Positions 1 to 6,898 of a stretch of 35,036 nucleotides of DNA are shown piece after piece. The notes under the pieces were generated by a model, which had not been told where the DNA came from, ran no database searches, and was given only the letters and a program-made list of their open reading frames with translations. Each line of letters starts with the position of its first letter. Within the stretch, counting starts at the first letter, position 1. The stretch lies in contig CALHZX010000003.1 of the NCBI GenBank assembly GCA_938040725.1, positions 1 to 35,036 on the forward strand. Direction: 5' to 3'. Source of the DNA: an uncultured Actinomyces sp. GTDB taxonomy: Bacteria > Actinomycetota > Actinomycetes > Actinomycetales > Actinomycetaceae. The position numbers were made by a program, and so were the translations under genes.

Positions 1-173
1 ACCTCGATCTTGTCGTACCACTCCGACTTCATCTTGGACACCTGCATCTGGGTCAGGCCCGCGATGCCCACGAAGAGGAGGGACACGAAGGTCACGAGGA
101 TGACGGCGACGCTCATCGCGCGGTTACGTGACAGGCCCTTGCCGACCTCGGACAGAATAAAACGAAGTTTCAC
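1..173 (-). CDS. ftsX: Cell division protein FtsX, N-terminal part (cut by window edge)
   Basis: FtsX is the membrane subunit of the FtsEX ABC complex, which controls peptidoglycan hydrolases at the division site. Only the first 57 codons lie in the window. The frame opens with GTG at 171-173 and reads VKLRFILSEVGKGLSRNR, a short basic cytoplasmic stretch. A hydrophobic segment of about 20 residues (roughly 21-40, rich in V, L, F and I) follows as the first membrane helix, then the start of the extracellular loop. The N-terminal match to actinobacterial FtsX and the position 5 nt after the ftsE stop support the call. The two genes are almost certainly co-transcribed and translationally coupled. 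The rest of the gene, including the FtsX permease domain, is outside the window. Confidence 0.9.
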   Translation of the reverse strand, partial: MKLRFILSEVGKGLSRNRAMSVAVILVTFVSLLFVGIAGLTQMQVSKMKSEWYDKIE

Positions 174-178
174 TGGTC

Positions 179-868
179 TTACCTCCCGGCCCCGTAGACG
201 CCGCGGTTCTGATCACGAACGACGTCGCCGGCCTCAAGCTCGATGACTCGCTTACGCATCTGGTTCACGATGTCCGCGTCGTGGGTAGCCATGACGACGG
301 TCGTGCCCGTGCGGTTGATTCGATCCAGGAGGCGCATGATGCCCAGCGACGTCTCCGGATCCAGGTTGCCGGTGGGCTCATCCGCGAGCAGCAGCTCAGG
401 ACGATTCACCATGGCGCGCGCGATGGCGACGCGCTGCTCCTCGCCGCCGGAGAGCTCGTGCGGCAGGCGCGACTCCTTGCCGGACAGTCCCACCAGCTCG
501 AGAGCGTCCGGGACGGCCGTCTCGATCGCGTGACGCGGCTTGCCGATGACCTGCATGGCCAGCGCGACGTTCTCGTACACGGTCTTGGAGGGCAGCAGTC
601 GGAAGTCCTGAAAGACCGTGCCGATCTGGCGGCGCAGCTTCGGGACCGCCCACGTGGACAGCTTGGACACATCCTTGCCGAGCACCCACACCTTGCCGCT
701 GGTCGCCTTCATTTCGCGCATGACGAGCTGCAGGAACGTGGACTTGCCGGAACCCGACTTGCCGACGAGGAACACGAACTCTTCGCGTTCCACCTCCAGC
801 GAGACGTGGTCCAGCGCGGGCTGGGCACCTGGCGTGTACACCATGGTGACATCTTCAAAACGAATCAT
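179..868 (-). CDS. ftsE: Cell division ATP-binding protein FtsE
   Basis: This is the cytoplasmic ATPase of the FtsEX complex. It transmits ATP hydrolysis through FtsX to cell-wall hydrolases during division. The 229-residue protein is the normal FtsE length. Walker A (GKSGSGKS) is at about 36-43, the Q-loop glutamine at 87 (VFQDFRLL), the ABC signature LSGGEEQ at 139-145, and Walker B LLLADEPTGNLD at 159-170 with catalytic Glu164. The H-loop is in MATHD. The signature has GEEQ where GEQQ is commoner, a mild variation. Upstream on the same strand is prfB, separated by about 190 nt that contain a terminator, so ftsE probably has its own promoter. I could not define that promoter with confidence. 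The prfB-ftsE-ftsX order is standard in actinobacteria. Confidence 0.96.
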   Translation of the reverse strand: MIRFEDVTMVYTPGAQPALDHVSLEVEREEFVFLVGKSGSGKSTFLQLVMREMKATSGKVWVLGKDVSKLSTWAVPKLRRQIGTVFQDFRLLPSKTVYENVALAMQVIGKPRHAIETAVPDALELVGLSGKESRLPHELSGGEEQRVAIARAMVNRPELLLADEPTGNLDPETSLGIMRLLDRINRTGTTVVMATHDADIVNQMRKRVIELEAGDVVRDQNRGVYGAGR

Positions 869-999
869 GGGACCGTCCGATCGGGGTCAATAGTCCCTGT
901 CAGATTAGGTAACGATCGTGTCACGACCCGGCTGCGACACGCGGAAAACCGCCGGTGTGTCACTCAGCCCTCCACCCCGGGTGCCTTGGACACGCACTT

Positions 1000-1037
1000 G
1001 GCCCCGGCCTCGTGCATCGATTGACGAGGCCAGGGCC
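1000..1037 (-). terminator. Hairpin terminator downstream of prfB
   Basis: GGCCCCGGCCTCGT (1000-1013) pairs with ACGAGGCCAGGGCC (1024-1037), 14 bp with one mismatch and a 10-nt loop. It lies 23 nt beyond the prfB stop. There is no strong U-tract, as is usual in high-GC actinobacteria. It carries the ACGAGGCC core seen in other intergenic hairpins of this window. Confidence 0.75.
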
Positions 1038-1059
1038 GGGTGACGCGTTGACGTGCGGC

Positions 1060-2181
1060 TCAGTCCTGGGCGGCGTTCTGCTCGTTCTTGCGCCAGCGAA
1101 TACCAGCGTTGATGAAGCCGTCGATGTCGCCATCGAAGACAGACTGGGGATTGCCCGACTCGTACTCGGTGCGCAGGTCCTTGACCATCTGATACGGCTG
1201 CAGGACGTAGGAGCGCATCTGGTCGCCCCACGACGCCTTGACGTCGCCGGCGAGCTCCTTCTTCTTCGCCTGCTCTTCCTCGTGACGCAAAACGAGGAGG
1301 CGGGACTGTAGGACGCGCAGAGCGGCCGCACGGTTCTGGATCTGCGACTTCTCATCCTGCATGGACACGACGATACCCGTGGGAATGTGAGTCATACGCA
1401 CGGCCGAGTCGGTCGTGTTCACGGACTGGCCGCCGGGACCCGAGGAACGGAAGACATCAACCTTCAGCTCGGACTCGGGAATCTCGATGTGATCAGTCGT
1501 CTCAATCAGGGGGATGACCTCGACGGCGGCGAAGGACGTCTGGCGCCGACCCTGGTTATCGAAGGGGCTGATACGCACGAGGCGGTGGGTGCCGGCCTCG
1601 ACGCTCAGCGTGCCGTAGGCGTAGGGGGCCTGGACCTCGAAGGTCGCCGACTTCAAGCCGGCCTCTTCGGCGTAGGACGTATCCATGACCTTCGTCGGGT
1701 AGCCGTGACGCTCCGCCCAACGCAGGTACATGCGCAGGAGGATCTCGGCGAAGTCGGCGGCGTCCACGCCGCCCGCGCCGCTTCGGATCGTGATGACGGC
1801 GTTGCGCTCGTCGTACTCACCGTCCAGCAGCGTGCGGATCTCCAGGTCACTCAGGTCCTTGCGGAGCTTCTCCAGGTCGGCTTCGGCTTCGGCCAGGATG
1901 TCGGCGCTCTCGTCCGGGTCCTCGGCGGCCATGTCCACCATGGCCTCCAGGTCGTCGATGCGCTCACTCATCTGCGTGACGCGGTCAAGCTCGCTCTGGC
2001 GGTGGCTGAGCGCGCTCGTGACAGCCTGGGCGGCGCTCGGGTCGTCCCACAGGTCGGGCGCGGCCGCCTTCTCATTCAGCTCGGCGATCTGCGCGCGCAG
2101 CTTGTCCGGCTGCACGACCGCGAGGATGTTCTCCATCGTGGTGCGCAGGGACGGGATCTCTTCAGAAAATTCAATGGCCAC
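1060..2181 (-). CDS. prfB: Peptide chain release factor 2
   Basis: RF2 recognises UGA and UAA stop codons and triggers hydrolysis of peptidyl-tRNA on the ribosome. From the GTG at 2181 the protein has 373 residues, close to actinobacterial RF2. The codon-recognition motif SPF is at about 205-207 (RISPFDNQG) and the catalytic GGQ at about 250-252 (SSGPGGQSVNTTDS). The frame is uninterrupted, so the autoregulatory +1 frameshift found in many bacterial prfB genes is absent, as in many actinobacteria. An open frame extends upstream to about 2286. The GTG at 2181 is preferred because homologous RF2 N-termini begin near VAIEFSEEIPSL, and because a TACCCT hexamer ends exactly 6 nt before it with no ribosome-binding site, which fits a leaderless mRNA. 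Its 3' end is followed by a terminator and ftsE. Confidence 0.96.
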   Translation of the reverse strand: MAIEFSEEIPSLRTTMENILAVVQPDKLRAQIAELNEKAAAPDLWDDPSAAQAVTSALSHRQSELDRVTQMSERIDDLEAMVDMAAEDPDESADILAEAEADLEKLRKDLSDLEIRTLLDGEYDERNAVITIRSGAGGVDAADFAEILLRMYLRWAERHGYPTKVMDTSYAEEAGLKSATFEVQAPYAYGTLSVEAGTHRLVRISPFDNQGRRQTSFAAVEVIPLIETTDHIEIPESELKVDVFRSSGPGGQSVNTTDSAVRMTHIPTGIVVSMQDEKSQIQNRAAALRVLQSRLLVLRHEEEQAKKKELAGDVKASWGDQMRSYVLQPYQMVKDLRTEYESGNPQSVFDGDIDGFINAGIRWRKNEQNAAQD

Positions 2182-2187
2182 CCATCC

Positions 2188-2193
2188 AGGGTA
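2188..2193 (-). promoter_or_regulatory. -10 element for a leaderless prfB transcript
   Basis: On the minus strand TACCCT is followed by 6 nt and the prfB GTG. No Shine-Dalgarno sequence is present. A -10 hexamer of form TANNNT 6-7 nt before the start codon is the actinobacterial leaderless pattern. No good -35 was found. Confidence 0.55.
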
Positions 2194-2270
2194 GCGGATC
2201 GGGCCGCCAACGAGGAACGCTACGGCGCTGTGGTGGCAGGGCTTACTCCCCCGCCAGCGGCAGATACGAC

Positions 2271-2303
2271 GGCGCCCCGACGTCAATAAGACGCCGGGGC
2301 GCC
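2271..2303 (-). terminator. Hairpin terminator downstream of gdhA
   Basis: GGCGCCCCGACGTC (2271-2284) pairs with GACGCCGGGGCGCC (2290-2303), a 14-bp stem with one mismatch around a 5-nt AATAA loop. It lies 13 nt after the gdhA stop and upstream of the prfB promoter. Confidence 0.85.
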
Positions 2304-2316
2304 CACAAGAAGCGGA

Positions 2317-3678
2317 TCAGATGAGACCCATCGCAACCATCGTGTCGGCCACCTTGCGGAAGCCCGCCAGGTTCGCGCCGGCCACATAGTCGCCAGCCAC
2401 ACCGTATTCCTCGGCGGTGGCGACGGTGTTCGCGTGGATGTCGACCATGATCTGGTGGAGCTTGGCGTCGGTCTCCTCGAAGGGCCACTGGGTGCGGCCC
2501 GAATTCTGCTGCATCTCGAGGCCGGAGGTGGCCACGCCACCCGCGTTGGAGGCCTTGCCGGGGGCATAGGCGACGCCCGCCGCCTGCAGAGCTTCGATCG
2601 CCTCAGGGGTGGTGGGCATGTTCGCACCCTCGGCGACCAGCTGGACGCCGTTTTTGATGAGGCTCTGAACGCCGGACAGGGGCAGCTCGTTCTGGGTCGC
2701 GCAGGGCAGGGCCACGTCACAGGGAACGTTCCAGATGGAGCCGTCGGCCACGAAGACGGCGCCGGGGCGCTCGGCCGCGTAGTCGGAGACGCGTCCACGA
2801 CGCACCTCCTTGACGTCCTTGAGCAGCGCGACGTCGATACCCGCCTCGTCCACGACGTAACCGGAGGAGTCGGAGACGGCGACGACGGTCGCGCCCAGCT
2901 GCTGGGCCTTCTCGGTCGCGTAGATCGCCACGTTGCCCGAGCCGGACACCACGACACGCTTGCCGTCAAAGCTGGTGCCCTTCGCGGCGAGCATCTCGGC
3001 GGCGAAGTAGACGAGGCCGTAGCCGGTGGCCTCGGTACGCGCAAAAGAACCGCCCCAGGTCAGGCCCTTGCCGGTCAGGACACCCGCGTCGAAGCGGTTC
3101 TTGAGGCGCTTGTACTGGCCGAACATGTAGCCGATCTCGCGGCCGCCCACGCCGATGTCGCCCGCAGGCACGTCGGTGTCGGGCCCGATGTGTCGGGAGA
3201 GCTCAGTCATGAAGGACTGGCAAAAACGCATGACCTCGGCGTCAGACTTGCCCTTGGGGTCGAAGTCCGCGCCACCCTTGCCGCCGCCCATGGGCAGGCC
3301 GGTCAGGGCGTTCTTGAAGATCTGCTCGAAACCAAGGAACTTGATGATGGACAGGTTCACGGAGGGATGGAAACGCAGGCCGCCCTTGTAGGGGCCGAGC
3401 GCAGAGTTGAACTGGACGCGGAAGCCGCGGTTCACGCGGATGTTGCCCTTGTCGTCGGCCCACGGAACGCGGAACTGGAGCTGGCGCTCGGGCTCGACGA
3501 TGCGGTCGATGATGGCCAGGTCGGCATATTCGGGGTGGCGCTCGGCGAGGGGCGCGATGGTCAGGAGGACCTCGTAGACGGCCTGGTGGAACTCGGCCTG
3601 GGCGGGATCACGGCGCTCAACGGATTCGAAAACGGAGGCCAGCGCGGGGGAAAGACGAGATGTATCAAAGCTGCTCAT
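2317..3678 (-). CDS. gdhA: NADP-specific glutamate dehydrogenase
   Basis: This enzyme catalyses reversible reductive amination of 2-oxoglutarate with ammonium to L-glutamate, the main low-affinity ammonium assimilation route in the cytosol. The 453-residue length matches the hexameric family. The substrate-binding and catalytic region is intact: GPYKGGLRFH near 95-104, and LPMGGGKGGADFDP with the catalytic lysine at about 134. The dinucleotide-binding motif GSGNVA is at about 246-251, followed by VVAVSDSSG. That sequence is typical of the biosynthetic NADPH-dependent form (EC 1.4.1.4), although cofactor choice is inferred by family. The ATG at 3678 lacks a clear ribosome-binding site and sits 7 nt after a TAAACT hexamer. 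A terminator follows the gene. The upstream neighbour on the same strand is the last gene of the Tad-like operon, 72 nt away. Confidence 0.97.
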   Translation of the reverse strand: MSSFDTSRLSPALASVFESVERRDPAQAEFHQAVYEVLLTIAPLAERHPEYADLAIIDRIVEPERQLQFRVPWADDKGNIRVNRGFRVQFNSALGPYKGGLRFHPSVNLSIIKFLGFEQIFKNALTGLPMGGGKGGADFDPKGKSDAEVMRFCQSFMTELSRHIGPDTDVPAGDIGVGGREIGYMFGQYKRLKNRFDAGVLTGKGLTWGGSFARTEATGYGLVYFAAEMLAAKGTSFDGKRVVVSGSGNVAIYATEKAQQLGATVVAVSDSSGYVVDEAGIDVALLKDVKEVRRGRVSDYAAERPGAVFVADGSIWNVPCDVALPCATQNELPLSGVQSLIKNGVQLVAEGANMPTTPEAIEALQAAGVAYAPGKASNAGGVATSGLEMQQNSGRTQWPFEETDAKLHQIMVDIHANTVATAEEYGVAGDYVAGANLAGFRKVADTMVAMGLI

Positions 3679-3685
3679 GGCTTAA

Positions 3686-3703
3686 AGTTTACGTTTCGTT
3701 TAC
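3686..3703 (-). promoter_or_regulatory. gdhA promoter region with GTAAAC direct repeat
   Basis: On the minus strand a TAAACT hexamer (3686-3691) lies 7 nt before the gdhA ATG, consistent with a leaderless or nearly leaderless mRNA. It overlaps a direct repeat GTAAAC-N5-GTAAAC (plus-strand GTTTAC at 3687-3692 and 3698-3703) with an 11-bp period, about one helical turn. A regulator could use this, but none is identified. Confidence 0.4.
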
Positions 3704-3750
3704 CCTCACTTCTGAGGCCATCCCACAATGTGACCGTAGCGGACGCCACT

Positions 3751-4191
3751 TTAGTACTGCCTGTGAGCCTCCCGAAGGCACGCACTCGAGGTCCGCATCA
3801 GCTCGGGAACCGCCGCCGTACGCAAAACAGGAGGCACCAACGACACGGTCGGCCGTGCGCTCACTGCGACCTCCACCTCGGTATCGCTGATGCTCACCCC
3901 ACTCAAGGTCACGCCATCGCCCACCTTGCACGTGGTGTCCGACAGCACCGCAAGGCCCTCCTCGACCCGAGAACGCACCCCGGCCTCGTCTACTTCGAGC
4001 GCGTCTCCTTCCACGAAGAATGCGCCGCTTGCACCGTTGCCGCCTCCAACGCTCGCCAGGGCGTCAGCGCACGACACAAGCCTGCGATCCTGCATCGCGA
4101 CCTCGGTCAGCGCGAGAGACACGAAAAGAAACAGACATACGAACGCGCAACCTGCACCCATCAGCACGCCGACGCGCCCCTCATCACCCAT
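3751..4191 (-). CDS. TadE-like secretion-neighbourhood protein (Rv3654c-type)
   Basis: This is the last gene of the Tad-like cluster and encodes 146 residues. After MGDEGRVGVLM there is one hydrophobic segment (about 10-30) that would anchor the protein. The rest would be extracytoplasmic, with two cysteines (CADAL and DTTCKVGDG) that could form a disulfide, plus one near the C-terminus. The size, single N-terminal helix and place after two TadE-like genes match the helicase/secretion-neighbourhood TadE-like family represented by Rv3654c. Its role in pilus or secretion assembly is inferred from context. The ATG at 4191 overlaps the preceding stop by 8 nt (4184-4191), which indicates translational coupling. 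A longer open frame reaches upstream to 4485 but only overlaps the previous gene out of frame. Confidence 0.75.
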   Translation of the reverse strand: MGDEGRVGVLMGAGCAFVCLFLFVSLALTEVAMQDRRLVSCADALASVGGGNGASGAFFVEGDALEVDEAGVRSRVEEGLAVLSDTTCKVGDGVTLSGVSISDTEVEVAVSARPTVSLVPPVLRTAAVPELMRTSSACLREAHRQY

Positions 4192-4582
4192 GAGCCACCA
4201 CCTCCCGGACGGGCACGCGCGCACTCGAGGACACACCCACACCGGCGCTTCCCAGCCACGCGGGCACGAAGGGCAGGGGGACGCGTACAGACACCTGCAC
4301 GTCAACGACGCCCCCATCGCCCTCGCACCCAACACAATTCGGGGACACGTCCGCCTGAGCATCGATCCCAAAGTCCTCCACGATGAGCGCAACAGCATGG
4401 GACGCGTCGGCTTCGCGAGTGGGGTCCTCAGCGAGAATCCGCGCGGCCTCACGCGCCCCCGCATCCACCGCCATCGCACCGGCACTCACCTGCCCAACCG
4501 CGAGAACAATGTAGAGGACTGGAATGACGAGGACGACCAGGATGCCCAGGAATTCCACGCTGGCGTCCCCGTTCTCGTTCAC
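4184..4582 (-). CDS. TadE-like pseudopilin, second copy
   Basis: This 132-residue protein begins VNENGDASVEFLGILVV, the TadE hallmark: a short polar head with a glutamate just before a hydrophobic helix (about 10-30). The remainder is small, acidic and extracytoplasmic, with a CVGC pair that could form a disulfide. TadE-like proteins are minor pseudopilins of Tad/Flp systems, tethered in the membrane. The start is the GTG at 4582. It overlaps the upstream stop by 4 nt (GTGA) and has GGAGGG just before it, inside the end of the upstream gene. An ATG at 4621 in the same frame would add 13 residues but lies deep inside the neighbour. Confidence 0.8.
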   Translation of the reverse strand: MNENGDASVEFLGILVVLVIPVLYIVLAVGQVSAGAMAVDAGAREAARILAEDPTREADASHAVALIVEDFGIDAQADVSPNCVGCEGDGGVVDVQVSVRVPLPFVPAWLGSAGVGVSSSARVPVREVVAHG

Positions 4583-4980
4583 GGCCCCTCCATGAGAGCG
4601 CGACCGTGCACGGTGAGCCACCGCGTCCCAAAGCCTCCGATGAGGGGCAGGCGCGTACGAACAGTGACAACGAGCACGTCGACTCCGCCGTCATCCTCGC
4701 GCCCGACGTCGATCTCACGATCCTTCGGTGCACCCACGAGAGAATCGAGGAGTTCTCCCGTCCGAGCCCTCGCCTCGTCTTCGTCGCCGCCGAGGAGACC
4801 ACCGCGGCGCGCACCCTCAGAAGCAGCGCTCACACTCATCGTGCGCACGTGCGAGGCGAAGGCAATCTGGACGAGCAGGAGAATCACGAGGACAACGAGA
4901 CCCTGGACGAGGACTGTCGACACGACCTCGGAGCCTCGCTCGGGATGCGCGTCAGATTCCTGAAATCGAGTCCATCGCAC
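4579..4980 (-). CDS. TadE-like pseudopilin, first copy
   Basis: A protein of about 133 residues: a short head (ERGSEVVSTVLVQ), a strongly hydrophobic helix (about 22-42, GLVVLVILLLVQIAFA), then an extracytoplasmic domain of about 90 residues rich in charged residues. The layout matches TadE-like pseudopilins, and it sits in the position of Rv3655c-type genes. The start is uncertain. The GTG at 4980 overlaps the pilin-like gene by 29 nt. A GTG further in (VSTVLVQ) has a GAGG sequence before it. An ATG at 5031 would need an 80-nt overlap and is less likely. The 4-nt overlap with the next TadE-like gene indicates coupling. Confidence 0.75.
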   Translation of the reverse strand: MRWTRFQESDAHPERGSEVVSTVLVQGLVVLVILLLVQIAFASHVRTMSVSAASEGARRGGLLGGDEDEARARTGELLDSLVGAPKDREIDVGREDDGGVDVLVVTVRTRLPLIGGFGTRWLTVHGRALMEGP

Positions 4981-5122
4981 GGTTAAAGATCTCCACGAGA
5001 CGCTCCGAGGCGACTCCCCAAATAAGGACAACGAGGGCAGCCGTCATCAGCGTGATGAGCACCCATCCGGGCACGTCACCGCGCTCCCCGAGGGGAGTTT
5101 TCCTCAGGAATAGTTTCTTCAT
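4952..5122 (-). CDS. Small Flp-pilin-like membrane protein of the Tad cluster
   Basis: A 56-residue gene: ATG at 5120-5122, stop TGA at 4952-4954. Its ribosome-binding site AAAGGAAAA lies about 8 nt upstream. It begins MKKLFLRKTPLGERGDVPGW, continues with a hydrophobic helix (about 19-38, VLITLMTAALVVLIWGVA) and ends in an amphipathic tail (SERLVEIFNRAMDSISGI). Position (directly after tadC, before the TadE-like genes), size and basic-head/helix layout match the Flp pilin slot of actinobacterial clusters such as Rv3656c. Unlike classical Flp pilins it has no Glu-Tyr pair after a glycine cleavage point, so prepilin-peptidase processing is doubtful. That it is the major subunit is inference. 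Confidence 0.75.
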   Translation of the reverse strand: MKKLFLRKTPLGERGDVPGWVLITLMTAALVVLIWGVASERLVEIFNRAMDSISGI

Positions 5123-5138
5123 GACTGTTTTCCTTTCT

Positions 5139-6035
5139 TCATGGTGTGAAATCCAGGGCGATGAGTCCCGGATAGAGGGCGAACATGACGGTCACGGGCA
5201 AGATGAGAAAGACGACGGGCAACAGCATGGCGATCTCACGCCTGCCTCCCTCCTCCATCAGGGCGGCGAGGGATCGTTCTCGCTGGTCGCGCGCCTGGTC
5301 ATGCAGGACCGAGGCCAGGGGCGAACCACGCTCAATTGCGGTCGTGAGCGTTCGGCTCAGGCGCGTGAGAGCAGGCGATTCGGTGCGCTCAACGAGGTCG
5401 GAGAGCGCACGCACGGAGGGCGTACCGTTACGGATATGACCAGCGGTGAGGGACAGTTCCACCCCCAGTGGCCCACCCGCACACCCCGCAACCCGCTCAA
5501 TGGCGGCAGGAATCGACTCCCCCGCCGCAACCGCGAGCGCCAGCAGCTCCGCACAGTCGGGAACGGCGACGTCGATCGCACGCTGCCTGGCGCGGGCCCG
5601 CACAGTGAGGAAACGGTCCATACCTGCAACTCCCAGGAGCGTGCCGACGAGAGCGCACGCACACAGGGGCACGAGCGAGGCGCGCAGCGAAGAGGCTGGG
5701 CGCGCGCTGAGGGCGAGGCAGGCGAGGATGAAACCGGCGATCCCTGCGAGTGCCTGGCGTAGCCTGAAGACAGAGACCTCCGGCGCCATTCCCGCCAGGG
5801 CGAGACGGCGTGCAACGGACTGCGTGGTCGACCCCAGGGATTCGAGGGCAGCCGCGCTGACACGCCGAGCCCACGCGCTCACGGGTGAAGGAGCCTCCTC
5901 ACTGACGCGACCCTGCGCCACTCGGGCCGCGAAGGAGGGTCGGCGTGCGAACCAGGCCGCCGCACAGAGGGCAATACCTCCCACTAATAGCGCGCTGGCT
6001 GCCACGTCGAGGATGCGAAAGGTCCAGGGACTCAC
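5139..6035 (-). CDS. tadC: Type II/IV secretion inner-membrane protein TadC
   Basis: TadC and TadB form the inner-membrane platform on which the TadA ATPase acts during Flp-type pilus assembly. The protein has 298 residues. Two or three hydrophobic segments fill the N-terminal half (about 10-30 and 110-155). A T2SSF-type cytoplasmic helical domain follows (DCAELLALAVAAGESIPAAIERV to SPLASVLHDQARDQRERS), then a C-terminal membrane segment (LLPVVFLILPVTVMFALYPG). The GTG start at 6035 overlaps the tadB stop by 4 nt (GTGA) and is preceded by GGGGGGTGGA. A frame extending upstream to 6245 lies inside tadB and is rejected. The gene is followed after 16 nt by the small pilin-like gene. Confidence 0.88.
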   Translation of the reverse strand: MSPWTFRILDVAASALLVGGIALCAAAWFARRPSFAARVAQGRVSEEAPSPVSAWARRVSAAALESLGSTTQSVARRLALAGMAPEVSVFRLRQALAGIAGFILACLALSARPASSLRASLVPLCACALVGTLLGVAGMDRFLTVRARARQRAIDVAVPDCAELLALAVAAGESIPAAIERVAGCAGGPLGVELSLTAGHIRNGTPSVRALSDLVERTESPALTRLSRTLTTAIERGSPLASVLHDQARDQRERSLAALMEEGGRREIAMLLPVVFLILPVTVMFALYPGLIALDFTP

Positions 6036-6898
6036 GATCCACCCCCCAGGTTGCGCGGATCGGAGCTCAGCCGACTCATTGCCTTCATCGCCAGGTAGGC
6101 GATGACGCAGATCCCGGCACCCGAGCACAGGACGGCGATGCCTCCCGGGGAGTTCCAGACGCTCGCGCTGGCGCCTCCTCCGGACAGGAGCAGGAGGACG
6201 ACCCACGGCGCAGCGATTCCGAGGCGAGCCGCCCCTACCGTCCACGACTGGCGGGCCTCGAGTTCACCACGCACACGGGCATCCTCGCGCAGGAGCGTGG
6301 CCAGGTCCTGCAAGAGGCGCGTCAGGTCGGCGCCACCGACGGAGCGCGCAATACGCAGCGCCTCAATAATGCGATCGGCAACGGGATCTGCGACTTCTTC
6401 TTTCATCCGATCAAGCGCGGGAGCAAAACGCCCGTGAGCGCTGTAGTCGCGGGAAAAGGCCTCGAAGGCAAAGCGGATGGGGACGGGGCCCTCCTGCGCG
6501 AGGTCACACAGCACTTGGGGCAACGACGTGCCCGCACGCACGCCGGACACCATCGCATCAATGACCTCTGGCCATGCGGCACGAACGGTCTTGGCGTGGG
6601 CATGCACCCGGGAGACGACCCAGGCGTAGGGGAGGAAAGACGCGCCAAGCGACACAATAAGGGCGACCGGCCATGCACCGGTAACAGCGAGGACGAGCAC
6701 CGCGACGACCGCCCCGATCACACCGCTGAGTATGACCAGGCGCCCCGCCGTCAGCCCCGGGACGCGTGCGCGCGCAACGTCCTCACGCACGCGCTTCCAC
6801 GGCCCCCACGGTCTCCACACGGGCGCGGGTAGGAACCACGGGGAGAGGGCCACAACCATCCCAATCCCGAACACGAGCCCACACACGATGGATATCAC
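6032..6898 (-). CDS. tadB: Type II/IV secretion inner-membrane protein TadB
   Basis: TadB is the partner platform protein of TadC. The predicted 288 residues begin with a hydrophobic helix (VISIVCGLVFGIGMVVAL). A second hairpin of helices comes at about 60-100, then a T2SSF domain (WPEVIDAMVSGVRAGTSLPQVL with the matching distal half), and a final helix (GIAVLCSGAGICVIAYLAM). Two GTG starts are possible. The one at 6898 gives the same 4-nt GTGA overlap with tadA seen elsewhere in this operon and has GGGGGA upstream, so I prefer it. The one at 6910 adds four residues. The protein lies between tadA and tadC as in mycobacterial Rv3658c-Rv3657c. Confidence 0.88.
   Translation of the reverse strand: MISIVCGLVFGIGMVVALSPWFLPAPVWRPWGPWKRVREDVARARVPGLTAGRLVILSGVIGAVVAVLVLAVTGAWPVALIVSLGASFLPYAWVVSRVHAHAKTVRAAWPEVIDAMVSGVRAGTSLPQVLCDLAQEGPVPIRFAFEAFSRDYSAHGRFAPALDRMKEEVADPVADRIIEALRIARSVGGADLTRLLQDLATLLREDARVRGELEARQSWTVGAARLGIAAPWVVLLLLSGGGASASVWNSPGGIAVLCSGAGICVIAYLAMKAMSRLSSDPRNLGGGS

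Noticed and set aside
1060..2181. Programmed +1 frameshift in prfB
   Set aside because: The frame is continuous from the GTG through SPF and GGQ; no in-frame UGA needs bypassing.
2182..2286. N-terminal extension of prfB
   Set aside because: The added residues match no RF2, and the leaderless -10 box lies inside this stretch, so translation should begin at 2181.
2434..4386. A 650-codon open frame on the plus strand
   Set aside because: It is antisense to gdhA and the TadE-like genes, has no recognisable domain, and results from high GC content on the opposite strand.
5357..5863. Overlapping alternative frames inside tadC
   Set aside because: Arginine-rich low-information translations without start signals, typical shadows of a high-GC gene.
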